A stretch of 64,000 nt of DNA, taken from assembly GCA_023512835.1 (NCBI GenBank), contig CM042091.1:41120107-41184106 (forward strand), read 5' to 3'. A program made the position numbers and the translations under genes. Source of the DNA: Taxillus chinensis (Eukaryota; Streptophyta; Magnoliopsida; Santalales; Loranthaceae). A model generated the notes under the pieces. The model saw nothing but the letters and a program-made list of their open reading frames with translations, did no database searches and was not told the DNA's origin. Numbering within the stretch: the stretch's first letter is position 1; every line of letters begins with the position of its first letter. This document shows positions 35,007 to 47,556 of this stretch, piece by piece.

Positions 35007-35018
35007 GCTCTGATACCA
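35007..35018 (-). other. Primer binding site (tRNA-iMet) of the SIRE-like element
   Basis: Minus-strand TGGTATCAGAGC lies two bases inside the 5' LTR end CCAACA and is complementary to the initiator tRNA-Met 3' end. Confidence 0.9.
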
Positions 35019-35020
35019 CT

Positions 35021-36492
35021 TGTTGGTCCCTTGGAGCCTAGAGGGGGGGTGAATAGGCTCTTATCGAAGCTCTTTTCGAACTCTTTGGCACAACACTTAT
35101 CTGGTTAAGAGATAGAAACAATGCGAAAAATAACCAAATAGTGAAAGTATTTTGTTTTATTATCAGTATGATAAGTATAACAAAATGAAAGTAGTCTAAA
35201 GCTTGAAAGCTTTTAGACCTACTTAACAACTCTTTAACACTCTGTTTACAAGGACACACACACTTAGCCTCTTTGATCTCTATGAGCTTTAGTACATGCA
35301 CTTGCTCTTACACGTTTTCATAGAAGTATATTTATAAAATGTGCAAGTGTTACTATTTATAGGTGACATCCACGAGAGACAACCTTGGAACTTGTTGTTC
35401 CGGACATTGTGCACATTTATTCTCTCTCTCGGAAATCTCTCTGCCTTAATTGCTGCGGATGTGGTATTCAAGATCTTGGGTTTGTAATGTTTAAGATTCT
35501 TTGTAAGTTCCCAAGTGCAGTTAGGGTCGTGTCCACATATCCGGATGATCCACGTGTAAGATGCTTTAGGTTCTCAACAAGTTTGTTTTACATCGGGAAA
35601 TAACGAGCTGATGACTTTGATTACGAAGAGATAGTTGAAGTAGCGTCTTCTTGAATCCGGTGTAAGGTTCCTTACTCCGTGCTTAAATCAAGCTCGGATC
35701 CTTACTCCGTAATACTGATTGCTTACTCCGTATCAATTTGGTACTGGAATCCTTATTCCGTGTAAGCGCTTCCTTACTCCGTATGAAAGAGAAGGTCAGA
35801 GTGCTTACTCCGCATCTGCACTTCCTTACTCCGCATCTAGTTTCCTTACTCTGCATGAGTTAAAGGAACCAATGGCTTACTCCGTATCAGCACATCCTTA
35901 CTCCGCATGAGTGAGTGGTTCAGATTTCTTACTCCGCATCTAGTTTCTTTATTTCGCATCTAGTTTCTTTATTCCGCATCTAGTTTCCTTACTCCGCATC
36001 AAATAAAGACTTAAGTCCTTATTCCGTGCAAGTACTTCCTTACTCCGCATGTATGAAAGACTCGGATTCCTTACTCCGTGTCTTCTATACTTTAGTCCGG
36101 TTGAGTGGAAGACTTATTTTTTTAACTCCACGTTGACTCTCTTACTTCGTGTGACTTTGTAGACTAAGATTCTTACTCCACATCTTTTAGACTTAATCCG
36201 TTGAAGTATTAAGTGTAGATTTCTTAGTCCATAGCTTATAGGTTCTTAGTCCGCACGAATGACCCTTATTCCGTATGAGGCAAGGACTTGGTTATATACT
36301 AAGTGTTTGACGACACTCATTTTCACATGGATTAGGATTATATATCCTGTCCTTAGCTTTTGCTCACACGAGTGTAGATCCAGATGAAAGTCATATCCTC
36401 TGCAATGACTTAAGATGAAACAACAAAGATCTCAGATCAAATTACATAGGGCTTTTTTTCTGCATTATCCAAATTCTAGGTTTGATCCAACA
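35021..36492 (-). repeat. 5' LTR of the SIRE-like element
   Basis: Coding-strand borders are TGTTGGATCAAACC and GGGACCAACA. It is 1472 bp against 1471 bp for the other LTR. The same 'cttactccgcat' word array is present at about 35665-36285. As the 5' LTR it should hold the promoter; I did not find a convincing TATA box outside the array. Confidence 0.9.
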
Positions 36493-36497
36493 GTAAA

Positions 36498-36573
36498 AAA
36501 AAAATTAAACTCATAAATGGGTCAATCAATGAACCAAGTGAAGGAAATTTGGTCAATCTTTTTCTGAGGGCCT
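36498..36573 (+). pseudogene. Older copia gag, resumed piece
   Basis: Reads LINGSINEPSEGNLVNLFLR, continuing the gag broken at 20823. The sequence then changes to gypsy-like internal DNA, so the older copia is truncated here. Confidence 0.6.
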
Positions 36574-36813
36574 TCCCTAAGGTATGCGTTATATTTATGC
36601 ATTTGTTTTACATATGTGTCCTTGAGATGTGGTTTAGCATGTGTTGTTCCTTCTTATGAGCCTTTTTGGCTTGTTGTGAATTGCATTGCACTTATGTTGT
36701 TGGTGATCATGTCGATGATCATGTTCTGTGTCTTGTTGTTGTGCGGCGCTTGAGCTTGAATTTTTGAGCAAGTGTTTTATTTTTGGGGACGAAAAGTCCT
36801 AAGGTGGGTAGGA
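36574..36813 (+). mobile_element. Gypsy internal 3' end before an LTR
   Basis: It ends 'ttggggacgaaaagtcctaa' followed by 'ggtgggtagga', the common end of gypsy pol (...GDE-stop) and its polypurine tract, right before an LTR start. No other coding sequence of the element survives, so its 5' part is lost. Confidence 0.55.
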
Positions 36814-37203
36814 TGTAAAGACTCGTATTTGGGTAGTATTGAGAGATAGCCATTCTATGGGAATGTAACTATTTGGATGGTAGTGTAGCCGTCGGTATGA
36901 GCATTTTGACAGTACTTGGGCCCGATTCCGAGTCGGGATCCCGAGTGGCCCAAATGTTGATTATTGGTTGACTTTACGCTTGAGTGATCGTTTGAGTATG
37001 ATACTATCTGAATAGTATGGTGCTCGACATTTCGAGCATTTTGACAGTAATTTGACTCAATTTAGAGTTCGAGACCTTGAAGGTCAATTATTACTTTGGG
37101 GGGTTAATTATTGATAAGGTCAATTATTGGTCAATAATTGGCATAAAAATAAATAGAATGAAAAGAAAGATCTCTCATTTTACGCTATCACGTTGGTGCG
37201 TTT

Positions 37204-37276
<73 letters not shown>

Positions 37277-39142
37277 AAGGCTTGGCGATTTGGGGCGACT
37301 TGGGTTCGTGGAGCTTAAAGAATCACTTCAGGTAGGTGTCTTTGAACTTCTTTTCTCTTTCCTATCTTGGATATGCATGATTTATCATGATTTATGAATT
37401 TGAGCATGAACCCTAGGTTTTGAGGGAAATCCAATTTTGGTTTAGATCTAATAATTTAGCATAAGATCTGTGGTTAAGAACTGATTTATATCATTGTAGA
37501 TATGTGTTTTTGTGATTCGGGGGTGTATAATTGTATATTTCATGAGGATTGAGAAGTCAACCATGGAAATCTGGGTTTAGATCTAAATGGATATAATTTG
37601 CAATTATACGTGTGTATTTATGTTGTTACTATACGAATTAGAGGCGTTCAGGACGCATTTTGAGGTAGATATTATAGTCTGTTACGTAAAACGTGTGTTT
37701 GTGAGTGTTTGGGGGTCACTGGGCTGATTCCAGACGAAGAACAGGCAAAAACGACGATGAACAGTACCTTGGGCGAACTATTGGGTCGAAGGGCCGAAGA
37801 CCCGAAGATTTGGGTCGAAGGGTCGAAGATCTGTAGTCATAGGGTCAAAGATTCGTAGATCCGTAGTCGAAGGTCGAAGATCCAGGGTCAAAGATCAAAG
37901 CTTCGAGTCTTCAAGGCCGCAGTTGCAGCTACGAGTCGCAGTCCGGCAGCTTCGAGTTGCAATTCCGCAAGCCAGTTCCACAGCTTCGAGCCAGTGCAAC
38001 TGCACTGGGCTGGACCATTGACATTGTAACCAAAGAAAAATACTAGAAAATTAAATTTTCTCCTTCAAAATGTGAAAATTGGGATTTAGTGCAAAATCTC
38101 GGAAAAATTCAGTTTTTCGTGGAGGTGCATTTTTAGAAAGTGGGATTAGACATCTCAGAAAAATCCCCAAAATCAGATTATCTTAGTTATGATATGGAGA
38201 CCCAATGTCGGGACTTTTGATTGCAAGAAAATAACTACTATGAGTATATTCTTCCTTGGTCAAGGCATGAGGATCGATTTGTGAAGACTAGCCTCAATTA
38301 TAAAGGGAGTATTGTGAACCTGAATGCCATACTGGTGTTGGTATGTTGGTTTGAGGATTTGGGGCTTGGATTCCATGACTTGTTTGTGCTCTCACCGTGA
38401 GGCATAGGCAATACTATGTGGTTGCCGTGACAGGCTAAGGCCTGTATTAAGCCGTTGAGCTTGTGAGCCATTGAGCTCATGGAGCTAGGGCTGAGTGCCC
38501 TGAGCTGAGATCCTATTGAGGATCATGTTGAGTCATTAAGCTCATGAGCCGTTGAGCTCGTGGAGCTAGGGATTAGTGCCCTGAGCTGGGATCCTGTTGA
38601 GGATCGTGGACAAGCTGTCCTGTGTGGGCAAGCTGAGTCCTAATGTTTGTTTGCAGGCTGAGTCCTGATGATTGTGTACGAGTACACAGAGCATATAGTA
38701 TAGACTTGTATGTTTGCATGATATAGAGTATTAGGGTCACCTACTGAGCTTGTCACTCACCTCTACTTGTTATTTACCCTTTTCAAGTGTGACCCGAGAC
38801 TAGTGGAGGACTTTTTTCTAAGAGGACGTGCCTACTACTCGATATATGATACAGTAATGTATTTTGTATTGTTTTGTGTGATATCCCGGACAAGGGTCCA
38901 TGTACAGTTGTATTACATACTATTTGTCATATGATTGACTGTTTGACATATTGTGTGTATGTTGATGTATGAGAAAGTACAGAATTACCCTTGATGTATG
39001 ACTATATAGGGTTGCATAATTGAAACAGCACCCGCGGTGTAGTCTCTATTGGTGTTAGTCACCAACCCCTTGACCTTTCGGGTGCGGGCAAGGGAAAGTC
39101 ATGTTCCTAGTTCCGGGTACCCTAGAATTCGGGGGCGTGACA
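36814..39142 (+). repeat. Gypsy-type LTR (2329 bp)
   Basis: Borders are TGTAAAGACTCG and GGGGGCGTGACA. It is within a base or two of the net length of the 43216-47556 copy, and matches 23487-25897 inverted. Content in order: U3 start, a GA-rich leader with (AG)33 at 37207-37272, 'gggtcgaagggtcgaagatc' word array at 37780-37970, 'ggagctagggctgagtgccc' duplicated near 38475 and 38562, and the 'acccgagactagtggaggac' block. It is most likely the 3' LTR of the truncated element to its left. Confidence 0.82.
37207..37272. repeat. (AG)n microsatellite, about 33 units
   Basis: A pure AG run in the leader part of the LTR. The sister LTRs have only short runs at the same place (43619-43627; CT run at 25500-25516), so this copy expanded after insertion. 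Confidence 0.95.
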
Positions 39143-39145
39143 CTT

Positions 39146-39290
39146 CTAATTATGGATTACATATTTTGTGAATATTTTGTCAATTCCCTAATTATGAATT
39201 GCATATTTTGTGAATATTTGATCAATCTCCTAATTATGGATTGCATATTACGAGGATATTGGATATTTAACAACTCATCTTTTCTTTAAC
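39146..39290 (-). repeat. 42-bp tandem repeat related to the older copia LTR
   Basis: 'ctaattatg' plus 'rattrcatatt' recurs at 39146, 39188 and 39230, an exact 42-bp period, with the third unit partial. The inverse resembles 20388-20430 of the older copia LTR. Confidence 0.75.
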
Positions 39291-39319
39291 ATTTCCCATT
39301 AAGTTAGAGTGTTTATTAA

Positions 39320-40164
39320 TGTCACACCCCAGATTTTCAACTCGAGTAAACTGGTTAGTGATTCATTATGCTCATACCCAAAAGATAAAGAAATTGATAA
39401 CTAGCACCTAAATAGGACTATAACACATGTGTTGTTATGGTATATATATATATATTCTCACATTCATGCCCGAAACATGCAAAATGAACCACATCATATC
39501 ATACATTAAGAAAACTCGGGTCTTATTCACATTACAACATCAGGAATACCTTAATAGCATAAATGATAGTTTACATGCCAAAGCCAGTTCATTCATTACA
39601 AGGTTTTTCGGAAAAGAAATATACAAGAAATAGATAAAGGACCCTCTTGTTAAAGGGGCCTCCTCCCTTGAATTGTCCACCTAACGCATATAAGTACTTG
39701 AAAAAGAATACAAATAATAGAAGGAGTGAGTAATCATAGCTTAGTAGAGATCAAGTCTCCAAAGTCCTTTACAATGTCCTTAACACCTATATTTCGAGTG
39801 TATATTTATGCTCATGTCATGTTACAAATGCAAAACAATATCACACATCATCACCATTCATTTACCTTCATTTACCCACACTAGAAGGCAAAGAATACTC
39901 TGCCACCACCATGACATATCATACCCCACCAAGTAAATATTTCATTTGCCCATTTAAGAAATATAACATTTTCCACCCAAGCCAAATATGACAGTATCAC
40001 TTTTGTGGATGTTATATTTCACCCTTGGGAGTGGGTGTAAACTTAACACACCATCGTAAGTGCTATACTATTCCCTACAAGGAGACTCAAACCTTTTGAC
40101 GGGCCAAATCATAGTTCCCGTGTAGGGATTATACAACCGCAAGCAAGGATTCTGCAGCATCAGA

Positions 40165-40210
<46 letters not shown>

Positions 40211-41170
40211 AATCGCTTTATCATCATATCTCATCACAATAAATATGCACAAAAATGTATATATATATATATATACCCTCGGAGATCATACCACAACACA
40301 TGTATGCACATAATATATAGTTTTCAGAAACCACACAATAATCGAGTACAACACAGTTTTCCCATTTGTCCTTGAGGTCGACTTGCAGTTCAAAATCCCA
40401 AAAGGAGGGGGGTGTGCCCCCTTACGGGGCACAATGTGTGTGCTTGCAAGTTATGCCCAAGGGACTAGCTTGCGATGCCAAATGATAAATCTCAATTTTG
40501 TAGGGAAATTCCTTATCAAAATGTCATCCATGTAAATTTTACGTTATAAAATTCAGACAACATAAAGCTTGAAGTCCCAGGAGTCCCAAACTTCGAACCT
40601 AAATCTCAAGTCGTCAAACCTCGAACCCTAATATCTTCAAACCTTGAAACCTCATACCTTCGAACCTTGAACCTACAGTAGACTCGAAATCCTAACTCGA
40701 GATTTGAGGTCCCAAGTCTTAATCCAATTTGAAACTCAAGATCCCAACAATAGACTCAAAACTCAAACCCTCACTTTGAGCCTTAAACCACCACTTTAAA
40801 CTTCAAACTCCAAACCCTTTGCTTTAAACCAACTTCGAGCTTCAAACTCTACTCTCGAACCTCATTCAAACCTTGAACCCTTATTGTACAATATGACATT
40901 TTGCCTAATTTTGTAAGTTTTCTCTATCTTTCCATGTATTATCTGATTTTTATACTCATTCTAACATCTTAAACATATAATTTAGGCCCTGAAGTGCTAA
41001 AGCATGCTATGAACACCAACTATAGAGTATCATACATGCACCAATAGATGTATATAACGCAATTTCACCATTTAATATATGAGGAAGAATCCTAATCTAC
41101 TCTACGTAAAACACCATGAGAGTGATGAGACAGTTTGGAATCCCTACTTCAATAACACATAGAAGTTGGG
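39320..41170 (-). repeat. LTR-like block J
   Basis: It starts TGTCACACCCCAG, the inverted 3' border of gypsy-type LTRs here, and keeps the 'gataactagcacctaa' block near its end. It contains (AT)n at 40165-40207 and 40257-40275 and a 'ttcgaaccttgaaacc' word array at 40590-40890. The other border is not found, so its right limit is set by the next LTR-like start. No genes. Confidence 0.5.
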
Positions 41171-42410
41171 TGTCATGTCTCGGATTTCCTACTCGAGGAA
41201 GCCAGCTTGTGACTTTTTCGTGCTCTCACCTGGTGGGACAATGGATCAAATAAAACACAAAACATAATGAGACTATCAGGAAAATAAAGTGTTGTCCCTA
41301 CCTGCTCAATAGCTCAACACACAACATGTGAAACATGCCCCACACAATTGAATTCACAAGTCTAAATATAATCTCATTAAACTCAAAAGTCTTATACAAT
41401 ATTCTTTCCTCTCAAAGGTTATATAAGTTTAAACTCCAATATCAATACATGGATGAGTAAAAAAACATAAGGAAATAAAAGAAGCCTATAGTATGGGTCT
41501 ACAACTCGGTTATCCCACCTAACTCTAGTAAGCATCTAAAAGAAAATAATTACATAACAAGAGGGGTGAATAACCATAGCTCAGTATGGATCATGTCTCC
41601 CCACCTCATCCCATACTCCTAACCACTACATGACAATATTGATAAGTGCCAGTGTCGTATGGATAACAAATAAGTAATTCATAATTAACAACTCTAGCAA
41701 AACATGAGCAAACCACTCAGACCTCCTCAATCCTCAATTAAGTGGATTACCTCAATCTCAACCGCATAAGCACTTCCTATATATCAAACACGATTTTAAC
41801 ATGATATGTATAATGAACGCAACACAATAGAAATACTCCACAAAGGCATGAGATAAACACATAATAACAACACAATATAGCACATTCATCTCACTATGAC
41901 ATAATTCAATCATTTATTCACCATACACATAAAAAACTTTGATTAAGTTCAAATATGTTAATAAGTTTCACCTAAAAATCTCAGTATAGCCACGAGCCCT
42001 CACGCAAACCCTTGAGTCTTGCATAGGTAATGACACGATAGAAAGATGCAAGACAACAAACTCTAATGCAACCCTAAAATCTCTAACCCTCAAGAACAAC
42101 ATCTTACCTCTCGTACCGAGACACGACAATATGTACAAACATGCCATTCTTAGGCTAACATTCATTTATGAGATCATACATATATGAATTTACGTATATA
42201 TACACACACACACACATCCTCAAATCCTTACCCTAAAATAGGCTAAATCACACAAACAGAATGCTCAAGAATGGCACAGAATGCCTACCTCAATTTTGGT
42301 TAGATTTTAGGGTTTTGAATCATGGACACTCTTCCCTCCTTGCTCCTCATTATAGGACGCCTTCCTACTCAATAGAACACAACACCAATGATTAGACAGT
42401 ATAGGGTTTT
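41171..42410 (-). repeat. LTR-like block I
   Basis: It starts TGTCATGTCTCGG and carries the 'agctcagtatggatcatgtc' block seen inverted in other gypsy LTRs. It is cut on the right by the LTR at 42411. It has no genes; the frame at 41968-42165 is domainless. Confidence 0.4.
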
Positions 42411-43215
42411 TGTAATGACCCATGTTTGGGTTGATTTAGGAGATAGCCTTTAATTGGTAATGAAGATCTCATTTTAGTATTGTGTTTGGCGATACAATTT
42501 GAAGTTCAGGACCTTAGAAGGCTAGTTGTGTACTTTTGGATATTTAATATAAATAGGAGGAGCATAAAAAGAGCTTCCACTTTACACTATCACATTGATC
42601 TGTTTGTGGGAGAGAGCTTAGGGAGCTTGGAATCTTGAAGCCTTGGTGAGCCTTAGTGATTTGGGGCGATTTAAGTTTGTGGAACTCAAAGAATCACTCC
42701 AAGTAAGTGTTCATATACTTCATATCTCGATTCTATTCTTGATATGCATAAATTTTTTCATGAATTATGAAATCGACTATGAACCCTGGGTTTTGGGGAA
42801 ATCTAATTTTGGGTTAGATCTGATGGTTTAACATAAGATTTGTGGTTACGATCTGATATATATTATTGTCGGTATGTGTTTATGTGATTTGTAGGTTTTA
42901 TAACCGTGTATTGCATGAGGGTTGAGAAGTCAACCATGAAAATCTAGATTTAGATTTAAATGGCTATAATTTGAAATATATGTGTATTTCTGTTGTTACC
43001 GTGCGATTTAGAGGCGTCTAGGATACGTTTTTAGGTATATATCATAGTCTGTTGAGTAAAAAAGTGTATTTGTGAGCATCTAGAGGTCGTTAGGTTGATT
43101 CCAGACGAAGAATAGGCAAAAACGGCAATGAACAATACGCTGAGCGAATTAGAAGGGTCGAAGGTTCAAAGGGTTAAAATGTCAACGGGTCGGAGGGTTA
43201 AAGGGTTGAAGGTAA

Positions 43216-46200
43216 TGTAAAGCCTCGTATTTGGGCAGTGTTGAGAGATAGCCATTCTATGGGAATGCAACTATTTGGATGGTAGTGTAGTCGTCGATGT
43301 GAGCATTTTGACAGTACTTGGACCCGATTCCGAGTTAGGGTCCCGAGTGGCCCGATTGTTGACTTTCTCAGGATTTATTGGTTGAATTTGCGTTTAAGCG
43401 GTCATTTGAGTGTGATAATATCTGAATAGTATTGTGCTCCTCATTTAGAGCGTTTTGACTGTAATTTGACTCAATTTGGAGTTCGGGACCTTGGAGGTCA
43501 ATTATTGTGTTGGGAGGTCAATTATTGACTGGGTCAATTAATGGTCAATGATTGGTAGAAATATAAATAGAATGAAAAGAAAAAACTTTCATTTTATGCT
43601 ATCACGTTTGTGCATTTGAGAGAGAGAGCTTGGAAGTTTGAAGCCTTGGCGATTTGGGGCAATTTGGGTTCGTAGAGCTCAAAGAATCACTCCAGGTAGG
43701 TATCCTTAAACTTCTTATCTTGATTCTATCTTTGGAATGCACGAATTTGTCATGATTTATGGAATTAAGCATGAACCCTAGGTTTTGGGGGAAATCCAAT
43801 TTTGGGTTAGATCTAATGATTTAACCTAAGATCTGTGATTAAGAACTGATTTATATCAGTTTGGATATATATTTTTTTGATTTGGGGTTTTTTAACTGCG
43901 TATTCCATGAGGGTTGAGAAGTCAACCATGGAAATCTGGATTTAGATCTAGATTTTTGGAAATCTGCAATTATGTGTGCATTTCTGTTGTTATTGTGTGA
44001 TTTAGAGGCGTTTAGGATGCGTTTTGAGGTAGATATTGTAGTCTGTTGTGTAAAACGTGTGTTCGTGAGCGTCTGGGGGTCGCTGGGTTGATTCCAGACA
44101 AAGAACAGACAAAAACGACGATGAACAGTACCTTGGGTGAACTATTGGGTTGAAAGGACGAAGACCCAAAGATTTGGGTCGAAGGGTCAAAGATTTTGGG
44201 TCGTAGGATCGAAGATCCATAGTCGTAGGGTCGAAGATCTGTAGTCGAAGGTCACAGGTCGAAGGTCGCAGCTTTGAGTCTTCGAGGCCGCAGTTCCACA
44301 GCTACGAGTCGTAGTCCTGCAGCTACGAGTCGAAGTTCCGCAGCTTTGTGCCAGACAGTTCTGCAGCTTCGAGCCAGTGCAACTGCACTAGACTTGACCC
44401 ATTTACATTGTAACCTTTAAGTCACGTATTCTACTTAAGTTACAATGTAAATAGCGAAATACCCCCTTTTCGGATTCAAAGAAAAATACTAGAAAATTAA
44501 ATTCTCACTCCTTCAAAATGTGAAAATTGGATTTTATTGTAAAATCTCAGAAAAATCCAGTTTTTCGTAGAGGTGACTTTTTGGAAAGTAGGGTTAGACA
44601 TCTCAGAAAAATCCCCAAAAATCAGATTATTTTAGTTATGAGATGGGAACCCAATGCTGGGACTTTTTATTTCAAGAAAACAACTTCTATGGGTATCTCC
44701 TTCCTTGGTCAAGGAATGATGATCAATTTGTAAAGACTGGCTTCAGTTATAAAGGGAGTATGGTGAACCTTAATGTCATATTGGTGTTGGTATGATGGTT
44801 TGAGAAATTGGGTCTTGGGCTCTATGACTTGTTGGGTTCTCACTGTGAGGCTAATGTGTCACGCCCCCAATTCTATAAGCCCGAGATTGAGCACGTGATT
44901 GCCCCATGTCTGCACCCGAAAGGTCAAGGGGTTGGTGACTAGCACCTAATAGAGGCTACAAAGCGGATGCTGTCTCACGCTCCCCTGTATCATCACATAA
45001 CAGGGGTATGATAATACTTCCTCAATGATATCCATTAAATAAAATACTTTAAAACAAGCAAACTATAAAATAATTATACTGTCTTACAATGTCCATGAAC
45101 CCATGCTCGGGAAATCACAATCCAAACAAATAACACAATAATCATAAGTCCTATAATGACATAAGCATCACATCAAAATCATGGTCCACTTGACTATTAG
45201 TGCTCCTCCAACCTCCTTTCAGTACCTGCAAGAGATTTAGCAACATAAGTGTGAGCTTCATAGCTCAGTAGGTGACTATCCCTCTACACTCTCTAGTCAG
45301 TTTAACTAACAAATTCTATATGCAAAGTGTGAATGTGCGAGTGTAGTGTTTAACAACCACATCACATATAACATCATTATTCATAACAATTCAATCATGC
45401 ACTTCACTGTGCAAATTGTGCTTTACCGCACCGATGTCCTTGACCGGATCCATTGTACCCTTGTTTCCCTTAACTGGGCCTCTATCCTTTACCAAACCAT
45501 TGTCTTTTACTGGACCCTTGTCCTTTACCGGACCTCATCACAACAAATATAATGCACTATATAACAAGAACACACATCAACAATACATAACATCCGCAGT
45601 AAAATCATACCAGTGTATAATCATTATGAACATGTTTTCAGCATAAAAATAAATATATGCATACCAATTATAACAATGAAAGGCACACCACAATCTCCAA
45701 ACATTCATTAGGGTTTCACTCTAAAGGTTTCAAGTTTAGATTCTCATTAACAAATTAAAATAAACAAAACAGGCTAATAAAATAGTGCAGATTCTGCCTC
45801 AACTTCCAAAAATCATAACTAATTCTACAGAACTTCGATTCGTTATTAATACCCACCGTTTCGAAGGGTTTTTAACTGGTTATCCAAGAAAAATATCAGA
45901 CAAATCATCCGACCAAGGTACTGTTCATCCGACCATATTTTTGTTCACCCGACCACCTCAAAATTCACCCGACCAGAAGGAAAAGTTTATCAAAATACCG
46001 TAAATATTCTAACCGTATAAAAATTAGTTTCACCTGACCAGTTACTGTTCACCTGACCACATCAAAATTCACCCGATCAGAAGGAAAAGTTTATCTAAAT
46101 ACCGCGAATATTCTAACCGTATAAAAATTAGCTTCACCCGACCGAACTGCTCATACAGTTCCAACATATGAAGAATCCACCCTAAAACGATTTATACCTT

Positions 46201-47556
46201 CTTAACATTGACTTTGAACATCAAGCATCTTTATTTAGGCTCCTTATCTCAGTTACATGCAAAATCGTGCGTTCTAAGTTTGATCCCCCAAAACTAAACC
46301 AACCCCAGATGTTATAGGACTCTAGGAGAGTTTGAGAAGGATAGAAACACTTACCTCTAACATGGTGCAACAGACTTCACTTATTAGAACACCTAGAAGC
46401 TTTAAGCCATGACCTTTTTCTATCTCCTTTGCTCCAAGGACGGCTAAGGCTCTTAATACGCACAAAAACAACAGCTAACACTCCCTGGCCAGCCTCCCTA
46501 TTTATAGAGGTGAGCAGGAGTCTAATTTAGCTTAGACTTCTTGCTAATTAAGAAACCTAATTAGACTAGATTTCCTAATTCCTAATATACTAGAATTCCT
46601 ATCTTAAATCAATTTAAAATACCAAAAAGCACTTTATTAATAAAAATTTATATTTCTATTAAATATTAATATTTTTAAATCCCTAAATAACCAAATTAAC
46701 CAATTAACCCTTTAACTTGCCACTGAAAATTATAATAATGCCCTTGGGTCATCCAGGCCCCAAATTGCAGTAAAAAAAACTATATTCATAATTACTACCA
46801 CAAAATGATACCCTCATCCCCAATTACGGCAATCTTATGTTATTTCCTGATACGAGATATTACATAATGCCTGTGTTGAGCCGTTGAGCTCGTGATCCGT
46901 TGAGCTCATGGAGCTAGGGCTGAGTGCCCTGAGCTGAGATCCTGTTGAGGATTGTGTTGAGCCGTTGAGCTCATGAGGCTAGGGCTGAGCGACCTGAGCT
47001 GGGATCCCATGGAGGATTGAGGACAAGCCGTCTTGTGCGGGTAGGCTGGGTCCTGATGTTTGTTTGCAGGTTGTGTCCTGATAATTGTGCACACTACACG
47101 GTGCACGAGTACATTGAGCATATAGTATAAACTTGTATGTTTGCATGATGTGGAGTTTTGGGGTCACCTACTTGTTGTTTACCTTTTTTCAGGCGTGACC
47201 CGAGACTAGTGGAGGACTTTCTTCCAGGAGGACGTGCCCACTACTCTGATGTATGATACAGCACTATATTCTGTATTATTTTGTATTGTATCCCGGATAT
47301 AGGTCTGTGAACAGTTGTATTTGCATACTATTTGTGATGTGATATCTGTATGACTATTTGACTTATTATATGCATGAGGATGTATGGGAAAGTATAAGAT
47401 TACCCTTGATGTATAACTGTACAGGGTTGCATATTTGAGACAGCGCCTACGGTGTAGTCTCTATTGGTGTTAGTCACTTACCCCTTGACCTTTTGGGTGC
47501 AGGCAAGGGGAAGTCATGTTCCTGGTTACGGGTACCCTGGGATTCAGGGCGTGACA
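43216..47556 (+). mobile_element. Solo LTR (net 2328 bp) with TSD ggtaa
   Basis: Borders are TGTAAAGCCTCG and GGGCGTGACA; flanks ggtaa (43211-43215, 47557-47561) match. It is the same family as 36814-39142. A second LTR with its own duplication occupies 44857-46869; without that it is 2328 bp, almost exactly its sister's 2329. It has no internal region, hence solo. Confidence 0.9.
44857..46864 (-). mobile_element. Solo LTR (2008 bp) with TSD taatg, nested twice
   Basis: Plus-strand borders are TGTCACGCCCCC and CGAGATATTACA; flanks taatg (44852-44856, 46865-46869) match. It is a different family from its host LTR, start TGTAATATCTCG on its own strand. It contains a 104-bp tandem duplication (45958 and 46062, 'tcaaaattcacccga') and a run of 'ctttaccggaccc'-like words at 45425-45535. 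No genes. Confidence 0.9.

Larger units (their letters stand above)
20824..36492 (-). mobile_element. SIRE/Maximus-like Ty1/copia element, complete, nested
   Basis: Two LTRs (20824-22294, 35021-36492) flank an internal region read on the minus strand. The 5-bp target duplication is gtaaa (20819-20823, 36493-36497). Order from the 5' LTR is: primer site, gag, protease, integrase, RT, RNase H, spacer with polypurine runs, third coding region, polypurine tract, 3' LTR. The total is 15,669 bp, of which 2,416 bp is an inserted solo LTR and its duplication. Great length, long LTRs, gag with two CCHC knuckles and a post-pol coding region are features of the SIRE/Maximus lineage. The LTRs differ by roughly 4% by eye over their first ~235 bp. 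Stops and frameshifts make it non-autonomous now. Confidence 0.9.
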
